A program made the position numbers and the translations under genes. From the NCBI RefSeq assembly GCF_030272615.1, contig NC_081410.1, positions 120,904,640-120,968,639 on the forward strand: a stretch of DNA of 64,000 nt, given 5' to 3'. Shown one piece after another: positions 10,517-21,477 of this stretch (positions within the stretch are counted from its first letter, which is position 1; every line of letters starts with the position of its first letter). Source of the DNA: Cryptomeria japonica (taxonomy: Eukaryota > Streptophyta > Pinopsida > Cupressales > Cupressaceae). The notes below the pieces were generated by a model. It was given only the letters and a program-made list of their open reading frames with translations. It searched no databases and was not told where the DNA came from.

Positions 10517-11880
10517 ATGAGAAAATACCAGACTAGGCAAAGTGCAGCCTCATTCAATCATACATAGCTATCAGCCCAAAAAAGGAGAGCTAGGGTGGTT
10601 AACAAAGTTCCAAATCCAACAGTTGGTGTGCTGCATGTTAATTCTAATTCTTACCCTATTGTTACACCTTATAGCAATCCACTATTTGCAAGTTCTTCCA
10701 ATTAGAATACACCAAATACCACTAGTTCTAATAGTGCTCCTTATTCTAACAACAATATGGCTCTTAATCAACCCCCTAGGGTTCATCCATTTGTGCCTTT
10801 TAATCAGGGCAGTCCTTTAAACTTGGTTCAGCATGATGACATACTGGCTACAACACTTAAAAGTTTGCCATTTTTCACTCGAGAGGATCAAACAACAGCT
10901 ATTGAACATATTGGAGATGTGGCTTCCTTGTGTGGAGTGCATCACATTGTTGTAGAAAATATTGCTTTGAGGCTTTTGGCAGCCTCTTTCAAAGGGAATC
11001 CCTTCAGTGGTTCAAGGATCTGCCTATGAACTCAATAACTACGTGGGATGAGTTGGGATAACTTTTAAATTGGCATTTTGAAGACAAGTTAGATCATCTT
11101 TCATTGGTGGAGTAGCTCACTACCATCAAAAGAGCTCCACATGAGCATGTGATGGATTTCAACTACCGGTTTCAAAGGACTTGGAATCGAATTCCAACAT
11201 CGGTAAAACCTTCTAATGATTATGCTTTTTTGTTTTACCTAAAGGCTTTGAATAGTGATATTGCACTCATGATACAATCTATGGGGGGGAATACTTTACC
11301 AGCGGCATTTGATGTTGTTGTTAGGGCTGAGAATAGTCTTATTCAAGCAGGGAAGATATCACCTAGGCCTCCCATGCCAATTTTTGCTGATATACAACCC
11401 ATTATCCCTGTAGTTCCACTTGTTATACCTGTTGTACCTTCATTTCCAGCATATAATGCTCAAGTTGTAGTTCAAGAGCATGTTGTCCCTGGTAATTTGC
11501 AGGAGATAATAAGTATTAAGGAGCAAAACACTAACCTACAGAAGACCTTGCAGAACTTTGGTAATGAGTTGGTTAATATCAAGAAAGCCCAAACTCAACC
11601 ACCTTATCAAATTCTTTTCCAAGCTCCCTACCAAGCCTCGTATCAGCCAAACTCTCAAGGTCAAAGAAAGAATTTTAACCAAAGGCCCTTTCAGCAGTAT
11701 AATCCTAATACACCCAGTTCCTCAAGGGATATTGTTCCAGTCCATAACAACTTGGTAGCTAACTATGAGTGGTGTTTTCCTTGCAACCACCCACATAACC
11801 AATCTACATGCTCCAATGGCATGTTAAATCAGGCATTGATGGTGCAAAACAGTGTTGTTGTTCCAAGAAATCAATCTTAG
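10517..11880 (+). pseudogene. Gypsy B gag
   Basis: Gag begins at MRKYQTRQSAA (10517), 145 bp past the LTR. A stop follows after 16 codons. The main body resumes at 10757 (MALNQPPRVHPFVPFNQ, then LKSLPFFTREDQTTAIEHIGDVASLCGV). A frameshift near 11000 moves it to the frame of DFNYRFQRTWNRIP (11149) through AGKISPRPPMPIF, and a Gln/Pro-rich tail follows. One zinc-knuckle-like motif, CFPCNHPHNQSTC, is near the end. The order matches Tat/Athila-type gag proteins. Confidence 0.82.
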
Positions 11881-12237
11881 GAAGTTAATGAATAAAAATA
11901 TGCACCCATGGAACAAGGTAGTCATGATGTTACTTTGATGAATTGACAAGGTGGGTAGTTTTGTGGGGTTAATCAGCCTCAAAATCAGTCATATATCCAT
12001 GTAGTAGCCAACACAAGATCCAAGAAAAGGGATGTTTACATGGGGCAGTAGACTGATAAGAATAATGATCAGCCTTTCTCAAGTACCCAAGCTCAGGCAT
12101 GGTCTTTCTCCGCTCAAAATACATAGATTCTTTAGAGATCGCAGCCTGTGGTGACCAAAGATCAACCAAAAAGCCAACCTCATCCAGTGCAAGTGCAAAA
12201 GGACATTGTTGTTACTAAGAGACAATAGAAGATTACT
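11881..12237 (+). pseudogene. Gypsy B gag-protease linker
   Basis: Same sense as gag but broken by many stops. Gln/Ser/Pro-rich composition continues (PFSSTQAQAWSFSAQN), as expected for the low-complexity linker between gag and protease. Confidence 0.5.
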
Positions 12238-12795
12238 ATGACTGATTTTAATATTTTGGATCAGTTGAAGAAAACTCATGTTAGCGTGTCAATGTGGGAT
12301 TCACTAGTTCTACCTGGGCAAAAAGATTTGTTACATGATGCTTTGTCTAACATTTTCTTGACTGCCCAACCATCTAATCAGCAAGCTTCAAAGGTTGTTC
12401 TTACCAATAAGCCTCAACAGAAGAGTGAACAATAGTCTCAGCAGTCCAAGGTAAACAAACCACCTCCCTTTTATGTTACTCTAATCATTGGCCAACACCT
12501 AGTGCATAACTGCATGATAGATTCAGGTGCAAGTAGCTCAGTCATGCCCAAGAAGTTGGTTGACCAGTTAGGATTGACTTATGAGCCATTGAATAAGGGT
12601 GTAGTGTAGTTAGATGGGACTACTATAAATACTATAGGAGTCATTAAAAATTTGAGTCTAACACTCCATGCTTACCCCAATTTTTCTATTCCATAAGATG
12701 TATATGTGATAGACCTACCACCCTACTTTGCAATTTGCTTATCAAGTGACTTTGCAGCCAAATTAGGGGGTTATTTGTCATCTGACTAGTCACAT
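12238..12795 (+). pseudogene. Gypsy B aspartic protease
   Basis: The pre-protease segment TDFNILDQLKKTHVSVSMWD, LPGQKDLLHDALSNIF is typical of Tat/Ogre-type elements. It is followed by the catalytic CMIDSGASSSVMPKKL (DSGA at 12520-12531) and LSLTLHAYPNFSIP. Four in-frame stops (for example TAG at 12433) look like CAG or CAA codons changed by C-to-T. The catalytic triad itself is intact. Confidence 0.85.
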
Positions 12796-13146
12796 ATGTT
12801 TTTTAGGACTAGGTATGGAACTAAAGTTACTATTAAATCAGAAGCTTTAGCTAATGATCACATAGAACCCTATGTTCCTAGTGTTGTCAATGCCAATTTG
12901 ATCATTCATGAGCAAGATGACCAGCCCATTCCGCGTGATCCAAACACCCCTATTGATGACATTCCTGACATTATTCTGGATGAATGGGAAGCTAAGAATC
13001 TTGAGGAAGATCCTTTTAAAAATATGGATGAGGTAAACCTTGGAGTCTATATGTTTCATGAACAAGGTTCTGCTATCCCAAACTTGATGAAGGATGTTGG
13101 ACAACAAGATAATCAACATCAAAATAGAGCTTTGGTCAAGAAGTAA
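12796..13146 (+). pseudogene. Gypsy B acidic spacer between protease and first RNase H
   Basis: An uninterrupted 116-codon acidic segment (HEQDDQPIPRDPNTPIDDIP, LDEWEAKNLEEDPFKNMDEV) in the protease frame. No domain is recognised. It leads directly into the upstream RNase H-like region. Confidence 0.6.
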
Positions 13147-13668
13147 GAATGGTGTTGGTGGTGGTTGCATGTTGATTTCCCCTTCCCAAGCCCTTTCTAT
13201 CACTGAAGAATTAATAAGTATTATGCAACTTTTAGGTTTTCTTTTAGCTGCACCAATAATACAACCGAGTATGAGGCTTTAATTCATGGTCTACAATGGG
13301 CAAAGAAGAGAGGAATCAACTGTTTGCAGGTTTATGGAGATAGTGAATTGGTTGTCAACCAAGTAAGAGGTCTTTATACCACTAAGAATGATCTTTTAAA
13401 GTCTTATAAACATAGGGTATTGGATCTTATTGAAGATTTCCAGGCTTTCAATCTGTTGTCTATTCCTAGAAATCTTAATAAGCATGTTGATAGACTTGTT
13501 GCAATAGGAGCACAGTATGATTTTCCAAGTGATATCAGCAATATTAATAAACATCAATATGTAAAAGTGATTGTTAGGTCTTTCATTCCTAACAATGTTG
13601 ATCATTGGCAAGTTTTTGATAGTGATCAGCAGATTATTATTTTTTTGAGGGAAGAGACAGAGTTTTAA
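13100..13668 (+). pseudogene. Gypsy B additional RNase H domain, upstream of RT
   Basis: Reading across one frameshift, the sequence shows SKNGVGGGCMLISPS, then NNTTEYEALIHGLQWAKKRG (catalytic Glu), LQVYGDSELVVNQVRGLY (catalytic Asp), YKHRVLDLIEDFQAFNLLSI and LNKHVDRLVAIGAQ (last Asp). These are hallmarks of the extra, archaeal-like RNase H found in Tat-lineage elements. The first catalytic Asp (normally in an F-D-G motif before KNGVG) is not visible. The unusual point is its place: before the RT, whereas the RT-connected RNase H lies at 14880-15187. Confidence 0.78.
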
Positions 13669-13746
13669 AATACCAACCAAGAGAAGCTTAAGCAACAGTA
13701 TGATGACCAGGTCATACAGCTGAAAACAAACAAGCTACCTAAGGGT

Positions 13747-14590
13747 TTGGTCACATTGGAGTCAATTTTCAATGAGGATGATCAAGTGAGAAAGGAAAAA
13801 TCCAGCTTGAAGATCAAGGAGGAACATTATGAAAATGTTAAGATTTTTAAGGATAAGTTTTTAAAGCTTGGCAAGGTGTGTACTTTAGAGGAAAGGCATG
13901 CATTTGTTTTACTATGCCAAGAGTTTAGTGACATATTTGCTTGGCAATATTCTGATTTAAAAGGCTTTGACCCTAGTATTGCCCAACATACCATAGATCT
14001 TGAGCCAAATGCTAAACCTGTGAGGCAAAAATAGAGGCCTCTTAATCCAAAGCTTGAGCCCCTTATGGTCAAAGAACTTAATAAACTCATTGAGAGCAGC
14101 ATCATATTTCCTATTAAACACACCTCTTGGGTGTCAAACCTTGTCCCAGTTAGGAAAAAGAATGGTGAAATCAGACTTTGTTTTGATTTCTGATATCTCA
14201 ATAGAGCCTCATTGAAGGATAGATATACATTTCCCTCTATGGAGCAGATTCTACAAGTTGTTGCAAGTTTTGAGAGATTCTCCTTGCTAGATGGCTTTTG
14301 AGGTTATAACCAAGTTTTAGTGAAGGAGAAAGATCAATTTAAGACAGCATTTACAACTAAATGGGGCACTATGGCATATAAAAATATGCCATTTGGTTTG
14401 TCAAATGTTGGTGCCACTTTTCAGCGTGTTATGGATATGGCATTTCATGGTTTGATGTATAAATTTGTACTTGTTTATTTGGATGATATCACTATTTATT
14501 CCAGAAATTCAGGTGAACACCTAGCTCACCTAAAGAAATTTTTTTGAGAGGTGCAAAGAGTATGGTATATCTCTTAACCCAAAGAAATGT
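13747..14590 (+). pseudogene. Gypsy B reverse transcriptase
   Basis: The pre-RT segment (SDIFAWQYSDLKGFDPSIAQH) ends at a stop at 14032. The RT follows: ELNKLIESSIIFPIKHTSWV, NLVPVRKKNGEIRLCFDF, a stop, YLNRASLKDRYTFPSMEQI, a stop, DQFKTAFTTKWGTMAYKNMP, FGLSNVGATFQRVMD, and the active site VYLDDITIYS near 14477-14505. A stop and frameshift follow the palm. The first stop replaces a residue that is usually Arg (CGA to TGA is the simple change). Confidence 0.92.
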
Positions 14591-15187
14591 GTGTTTTCTG
14601 TTCATGAGGGTAAGCTTTTGGGCTATGTGGTGTCAAAAGAAGGTATTACTATTGATTCGGAGAGGCTAAGTGTTATTCTTTCCTTACCTCGACTAGCACA
14701 CAAGAAGGGCTTGCAAAGCTTCTTGGGTAGGATTAATTTTGTTAGGAAGTTTATTCCAGATATTGCAGAATTATTAAAACCTCTAACTTCTATGTTGAAA
14801 AAGGATATTCCTTTCAGCTGGTCTAAGGATGGGAGGATTTTTGAGCTTATAAAAGAGGCACTTGCAGTTGCTCCTACTTTGCTAAACCCAGATTTCTCAA
14901 AAGACTTTATTATGTATGCTTATGGCAGTATTGACAGCATCTCAGCTATATTGGTTCAAGAAAATGAGCATGGTTTGGAGCAACCTTTGGCCTTTTTCAG
15001 TCAAGGCCTTAAGGATTATGAGGAGAAATATTCTTTTGTTGAAAAACATGTTCTTGTTGTTGTTAGGAGTTTGAAAAAGTTTAAGTATATGATGTCTAAC
15101 AATAGGATTAAGTTGATGGTTGCTCACCCCTCAGTTAAAGAGTTTTTGCTTAGCAAAGACTTAAATGATAAGAGGCTTGGTTGGTGA
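14591..15187 (+). pseudogene. Gypsy B RT connection and degenerate RNase H
   Basis: This contains the RT thumb (LLGYVVSKEGITIDSERL, LQSFLGRINFVRKFIPDIAEL, LKPLTSMLKKDIPFSW) followed by the Ty3-type connection RNase H (DFSKDFIMYAYGSID, LAFFSQGLKDYEEKYSFVEK, LKKFKYMMSNNRIKLMV). The normal N-terminal Asp of this RNase H is not clear, as is common in elements with an extra RNase H. Open for 198 codons. Confidence 0.88.
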
Positions 15188-16603
15188 CTAAGGTGATGGA
15201 ATTTGATGTTGATATTAAGGTCACCAAGCTAGTCAGAGGTAAGGAATTGTGTGAGCATCTTGCTAATCACACAAACAGCAGTGAAGAGGATGAGGAGAAG
15301 GTTGTTTTAGCCCTCCAAGATAAAGAACAAGTAGTTGTTATTGTCCCTCCTACTAACTGGGTACAAGAAATGACTCATTTCTTGCTGACCGGTGAGTGTC
15401 CTCATGGATTGAGTAAGTCAAGAAGAAGGTATTATAGATTTCAGTCCATTCCCTATGTACTCTTGAATGGGTTTCTATTTAGAAAGGATTTTCATGGTGT
15501 ATTATTGAGGTGCATAGATGTTGATCAAGTTGATAAGGTATTGCATGAGTTTCATGAAGGACCAATAGGACACTTTTCAGCAAGAGCTACAGCTCTGAAA
15601 AATTACGCAAACAGGCTATTATTGGCCTAATTTGTTCAGAGATGCACATTCTTAGGTTAGAAAGTGTAATGAATGTGCTATGTTTGCAGGAAAAGAGAGG
15701 TTGGCAGTGCTGCCATTGTAGCCTATTCAGGTAGAACAACCCTTTATGAAGTGGGGTTTGGATTTCATTGGAGTCATAAATCCACCTTCAAGTGCTGGCC
15801 ACAAGTGGGTGCTCATAGCCACTGATTATTTTACTAAGTGGACTGAGGCTATAGCACTAAAGGAAGCAAATGAGATAGCTATTTTGAACTTTTATGATGA
15901 GTTGATAACTAAATTTGGTGTCCCTGAATCTATAGTTTCAGATAATGCTCTTGCTTTTGTAGAGAGCTAAATATCTAATTGGGCAATAAAGAATGGTGTT
16001 TATCTCAACACCTCATCTAACTATTACCCTTGGGACAATGGACAAGCTGAGACCACAAATAAGAATCTGCTCAGAATCATCAAAAGGACCATGGAAGGAA
16101 ATCAACAAGCTTGGCATACCAAGCTCAAATCAGCCTTATGGGCTGATAGAATCACACCAAAGAGGTCCACTGGAATGTCTCCATACATGCTTGTGCATGG
16201 GAAAGAAGCAAGATTGCCTATTTCACTTGAGTTTCCAGCCCTTGATCTATCTAACCAGCTGGATATGATTGAAGAAGAGCCTATGACAGCAAGATTGGCT
16301 CAACTGATTGAGCTAGAGGAAGTTAGAAATGAGGCAATGAGACAAATTGAGCATCACCAAGCTCAAATGAAAAGATCTTTTGATAAGAGGGCTTCTCCTA
16401 GAGTGTTCAAGGAAGGTGACATTGTCCTGAAATGGGATGAATTCAAGAGCAAACCAGGCAAGCATACAAAGTTTGATGATTTTTGGAATGGGCCTTATAT
16501 GATTTTTGAGTGCAAGCAGCACAATGCCTTCCAGCTGTCTAAGTTGGATGGTGAAGTTGAACCAATACCAGTCAATGGGATTCACCTCAAGCATTGCTTT
16601 TGA
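15181..16603 (+). pseudogene. Gypsy B integrase
   Basis: The segment begins with TKVMEFDVDIKVTKLVRGKE, then the zinc domain (HEFHEGPIGHFSA ... KCNECAMF). The core follows: MKWGLDFIGVINPPSSAGHK (first Asp), TDYFTKWTEAI, FGVPESIVSDNALAF (second Asp) and NGQAETTNKNLLRI (Glu). The C-terminal domain ends at PVNGIHLKHCF. Stops occur at about 15628, 15656 and 15968. The last 170 codons (16091-16603) are open. There is no chromodomain. Confidence 0.92.
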
Positions 16604-17126
16604 GGTATGCCTAAAATTTGTTCATATTTCAGTTTTTCTAGTGGTAATAAGTGCTTTGCACAGTAGGTCAGTTTGTAGTTTTGTTTTCCCTAAGTGCCTA
16701 GTGCACAGTTCAGAAGGAGTAATAAGAGTCATCTATTGCAATCCATCGAAGCTATAGAAGAGAGGTGTCCATTATATGAAACAAGGAGTATGTTTATCTC
16801 ATGTCACACACAAAAGGCATCTCCCTCATATAGTTGCAATAAATTGTTGCAACAGTGTTTTTCAGAGTTCTTTTGTTGTTACCCTATTTTATTTCATTGA
16901 TTATAGCCATATCATTCATGACAACAAGTTGTTTCAGCTTACTGTCACAAGCCACATACCTATAAAAAATGAAGTTGGACAAGTTTTGAGGAGTTTTTAA
17001 AGTTCCTGTTGTGTCAGTTGTGTTTTCAGTTTTCTACAAGTTTCAGTGACTCTGTGCCCAATAGATAGAGTTAGGCAGTTGGTCAAGATGTTTATCAGGC
17101 AAACATATAGCAGATGTCACCAAAAA
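16604..17126 (+). other. Gypsy B 3' untranslated region
   Basis: 523 bp from the integrase stop to the 3' LTR. No gene seen. The bases before the LTR (ATGTCACCAAAAA) are only weakly purine-rich, so the polypurine tract is poor or mutated. Confidence 0.6.
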
Positions 17127-19990
17127 TGTTACCTATTTTTGCTACTAGCTCAATCAAGTAGACCTGTGATATTTTACACATGAGCAAGAAGGTGCATTTT
17201 TTATTCTGCTAAATTGCATTCATGATTATTTGAAAAGAAAGACAAAATATTGCAATATCATTTTCATGGCAGAAAGATGCAGGAGATATTAGATCAATAT
17301 GCCTCGGGAGGAGAAACAAGTGCTAAGTATGAAAAGAATACATGTTTTTGTCTAACTTGTTTGCTTCATGTGCAGACGTAGGGAAAATAACTTTTTTTCA
17401 TTGAATTATAGCATGTGGGATAAAATGTGGCTTCCATGAGGGTTAAGCCCAACATGCTGATGGAGATTTGTCTTTCTTTGTTGTTTTTTGATTTTTTGCC
17501 TTATTGGCAAGACCTACCCCAATCAGCAAAATGACTCGATGAGTAGTGCGGAGCGCAGAATGTTGTCATCGGCTAAAGGGGAGTGGTTTCATGTTATCCC
17601 AATGACCTGATGGAAAGGCCCAAGCGTAGACCATTTATCCCACATTGGCTGCACGGAGGAAATTTATCGCATTTATATGCAAGGCCACATATATCCTTAG
17701 TGTCAAAGCTTAAGGGCTTTTGGCAAATTGCAACTCAACGTTGGTGGGTCCCCCACATGCGCACGCATCTCAAAGAGGCCAAATTTTGCAGTAAAAGGGA
17801 AAATTAACAGGTGAGCAGGTTGCAAAGGATCTGACGGCCATCATTATACCGCTATGCGAAAGTGCTCGACTGTTAATCTCCATGACTTAGCGACTGATGA
17901 GATGGCATCCAATGGCAGAATCACATACTGACACCTGGCAGATAGGTGGCACCTAGATGGTGGCCAACAGGATGTGCAATCAAACCAAAGAGTGAACTAT
18001 CGAATAGATCTTGGCATCGATGGATCTCTAAACGGATTCACCGAAGGCATCAGTTTCATCAAAATAAGAGGCATTGATGAAACTGTAGGTTCAATGAGAC
18101 TTGTAAATGGCTCATCAAGAGAGTAGTTTGGCTAAAAGAATGATATCCAATAGAACCAAAGGCGACGTGGCAGTCTAGGTGGATCCGCGAGCGGGTCATA
18201 GGCTGACGCGTGGCAGGGCTGACAAATGGGTGGTGCCTAGGAGGATCTCATGAGAAAACCACTGGTTGACGCATGGTGACACCGCGGCATAAGAGAGACC
18301 CGCTCAGAGAGATTAACCAGCAAGCAAGTCAAAAAGATAAACGGTGATCAAGAAAGATCCAACAGCCGTCACTATACCGCTATAGAAAGAAGCTCGCCAG
18401 TTATCTCTGTGACTTGGTGACAAAGCACGTGTGGAAAAGGTGAGTGGCTCAGGTTAGATAAGGGTCACGCAAGTCCAAGAAGATCCAACGGCCATCGCTA
18501 TACCATGAGATGAAGATGCTCGATATTTATCCCTTGCGACATAGCGACTAGCGACATGGTAGTTGAGGTAGTCGTCCAGGTGGGCTCAGAATGAATCAGG
18601 ATGTGCCACATGGCAGAGCGTAGAAGAAGAACCAAGGTGAGCCCAGGAAGAGGTGGGCCTGGTCTAAAGTGTTGAGGTGTTTCAGTGGATCCCAAGTGGT
18701 GGCCACGAACAAGTCAGATTGTAATGCATGGCAAGGGTTTGCAGACGAGTGACTCAAAAATGGGCCCATTTTGAAGGTTAAAGAGGTGGTTAAAAACTGA
18801 ACAGGTTCCTAAAGATCTAAGGGCTATCACTATATCGCAATGAAAAGGTGCCTGAAGGTTAATCCTCGCAACATAGCAACTAATGACGTGGTGGTTAAGG
18901 TAGCGCCCAATTGGATCCACAGGAGAATCAAGATGTGCCACGTGGCAGAGCGCAGAAAGTTGTCATCGGTCATCAGAAGTCAACGTTTGGAGCCCACCAT
19001 TGGCTATCGGTACAACATGTTTAGGAGCTACACCAAAGACCCAAGGGAACAACACGCCTCTGATAACCCAATAAGAAGGTGCACGAGTTGTAAACTGTTT
19101 GTAGATGAATGACTCAAAAGTGGTCCCAAGTTCAATAGCGTCTAGGTGGAATCAGTGTAAAATAAGCAGAAGTCATCAGTTTTGGAGGATTTTTTCTTTC
19201 AGTTACAGTCCTGATTTGGTGGAGAGATGACAACACGTGTTTTTGGGAGCCAAAATTCTTCTTTTTTTTTTTGAAAGCTGACTTGTATAAGGGACTTTTG
19301 GTCACTTAGTAAGGGAGGGGGGAGAGTTCAAGAGTTGGTACTTGTTCAACAGCAGATATCCATGCTCCTGTAACTCAATTCTTATGATTTTTTGATATTT
19401 GTAATGCAGATACCTCCAATTGATCAATAAAGAAGTCCATTTTCCTTCTCACATTTGTGTTGTTCAAGCATTGTGTGTGAGTTCTTAGAGTGAGTTTTTG
19501 TGATTTTTATAGAATCCTTCTTTTCATCTTATTGCCTCAGTGTTATGATCCTATGCAACATGTTATAGCATAGGTCAGTGAATGTATTTTTATATTTAAT
19601 GTTTGAAGCTATGAAAATATCAGTGTTTTCCTCCTGCAAACATATAAAAGTTTAACCTTTCATATGAATCATTTTTGCAAGCATGCATATTTGAGTTGTG
19701 AAATTACAAAGCTTCATTATCTGAGTATTTTGTGAGGTTTGTAAGCATTTGCAAGTCAGTTTCAATCATTGGTGGATCACCTTTTTAGCAATAGCTTCAT
19801 TTTATGCATATCCTTCTACCCCTTTTCCAAGTCAGTTTCAAGTTAAGTATATGGTGATCAAATAGGAAGCCAGCCTATAATCCAGAGGTCTCCTCTCATA
19901 ATAGGATACCCATAGCCTAAGAGTAGTCTAATTTTTCACTGGATTGTAGGAATTTCAAGCTTACATCAGGTGCAAATCCATGTGACAACA
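17127..19990 (+). repeat. 3' LTR of gypsy B
   Basis: 2864 bp; same start and end as the 5' LTR. It contains 19582-19857 (276 bp), absent from the 5' LTR and bounded by GTGA, consistent with a deletion between short repeats in the 5' LTR. AATAAA at 19426-19431. Confidence 0.93.
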
Positions 19991-19995
19991 CTTCT
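19991..19995 (+). repeat. Right target-site duplication of gypsy B (CTTCT)
   Basis: CTTCT, identical to 7756-7760. Confidence 0.9.
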
Positions 19996-21457
19996 CACAT
20001 CAAGTCTCTTCTTGACACCAATTCTCCTATAGCGACCTATGACCAACTTGGATTATAACACATCCACCATTGCAGAGTAGGTATAGACCCTATAGAACCT
20101 CTTTTCCAACCCTAGAGACATTTATTATAACCAATACAACTCCCTTTTAGTTGTACAAGTTCAATCAATGTGACTTGCCCTCTACAAGACACCTATTCCT
20201 AGTAGCCCTGGTTTGAGCCTTTAAGGGCAAAACTTTGAAATTATCCTAATGACACACCAAACTCTTGAAAAAAAATTATGTCTCCCTTGGTGAAACAAAA
20301 AACTTTCAAAACTCAGTCCCCAACTCTTGCATTGATTGGGTCAAACATTGCTGCTATTGGAGGCCTAATAGGGCTTTTCTCCAATAGGGCTTTTAGGCCA
20401 CTTTTACAAAGCAACCACACACCAATGGCTTGATCCAATGACACCAATGGATGGGAAAGGTCTAAACACATCCCAAAACACCAAATCTATTGTTATTAAT
20501 AGTCAAAACTGCTGGAAACTCTTGGTTCTACCTCTGCATAATTTTTAATAATGAAAACTGGCTAGTCGCATGAGGATGCCTATCCTAGGGCTTGATCCCA
20601 AAACTCACCAGTTCAACGGCCCACTCAGAAACTTTTTGAATATTAAAATAAATTTTCTCCCCTACCATTCCCCATATTTTGAGCCAATTTGGCCAAAGGA
20701 ATGTGGGGTTAAGAAAGCATTTCCTCGGAAACCTTGGTTTTGGAGGGTTTTCAGAGCACCTTTCACAAAAATGCAGATATTTCGCTTGTTTCTCATTATT
20801 TTCCTACTAAATCAAAGACAAATTAACATCAACATAGTGGCCTATTTAAATCAGTGATTTATCCTACACATGGAGTCCGTATGATGACCGTATAGGGCAC
20901 TGTTATAGTGAATTTATGTAAATCTCTATGTGTTTATTGAATTTGATCACTGTCTTACATCCAAAGCTTCATCAGAACTTCATCAATCATTTATTCTCAA
21001 CCTCTAAGGCCTTAATAAAGGTCTCTCTAGCCTTCTCAACTAAATCCAACTAAAATTTGAACTAAGTAGTCATTGGAGGGAGATTAGTTATAAATTGACA
21101 ACAATGGTTGTCATCCAAACTTGACAACTTTGCACAAAACTTGACAATCTATGACACCTGCCTATGTAACCTATTAGGACACATCATAAACCTTAAAAAT
21201 AGGCCACATAGGAGCCAAAATACAATGCTTGCCTCATTTAGGCATTTTGGATGTCATTTGACCATGGTTGACTAAATAGGTCCTAAGAAGCTCACAACTA
21301 CAAAATGGCATCAAGGGCTTACATGGCTAATCAAAACAAGGTGAATGGTCTTAAAAGATATTATTACAACTCAAAAAAAATCAGGGAACCTATAGACACC
21401 TCTAAGAGCCTTCATTTCTCATATGGTCTTCAAAGTCTGCAAGGTGCTCCTGCACCA
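19996..21457 (-). repeat. LTR of remnant C, outer part
   Basis: Continuation of 7575-7760 beyond element B. Contains no gene I can support; open frames such as 20570-20857 match nothing I recognise. Ends in plus orientation at GGTGCTCCTGCACCA. Identification as an LTR rests on the inner end, the primer-like site and similarity of its outer end to element D, not on a second copy. Confidence 0.5.
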
Positions 21458-21477
21458 CCATCTAACAATAAGAAAAT

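Larger units (their letters stand above)
7761..19990 (+). mobile_element. Ty3/gypsy LTR retrotransposon B (Tat-like), complete but degenerate
   Basis: Two long direct repeats (7761-10371 and 17127-19990) start TGTTACC, end GACAACA, and are flanked by CTTCT target duplications. Between them are a primer site, gag, protease, an extra RNase H, RT, a connection RNase H and integrase, all on the plus strand. Very long LTRs, the extra RNase H and the absence of a chromodomain point to the Tat/Athila side of Ty3/gypsy. Stops and frameshifts occur in every domain. The target is the LTR of remnant C. Confidence 0.95.
6480..21457 (-). mobile_element. Ty3/gypsy remnant C (LTR plus gag), split by element B
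   Basis: On the minus strand an LTR (about 21457 down to 19996, then 7760 down to 7575) leads into a primer-site-like sequence (7560-7572) and gag. The 12.2 kb element B interrupts the LTR. The LTR is about 1.65 kb once B is removed; its outer start is uncertain between 21457 and 21473. It starts TGGTGCAGGAGCACC, similar to the TGATGTAGGAGCATC start of element D. Pol and the 3' LTR are missing. C appears to have entered the 3' part of LINE L1. Confidence 0.6.

Noticed and set aside
10542-10820. Hydrophobic plus-strand frame near the start of gypsy B gag
   Set aside because: Different frame from gag; Leu/Ile-rich by composition only.
20570-20857. 95-codon frame in the C LTR
   Set aside because: No recognisable motifs and lies in what appears to be LTR sequence.
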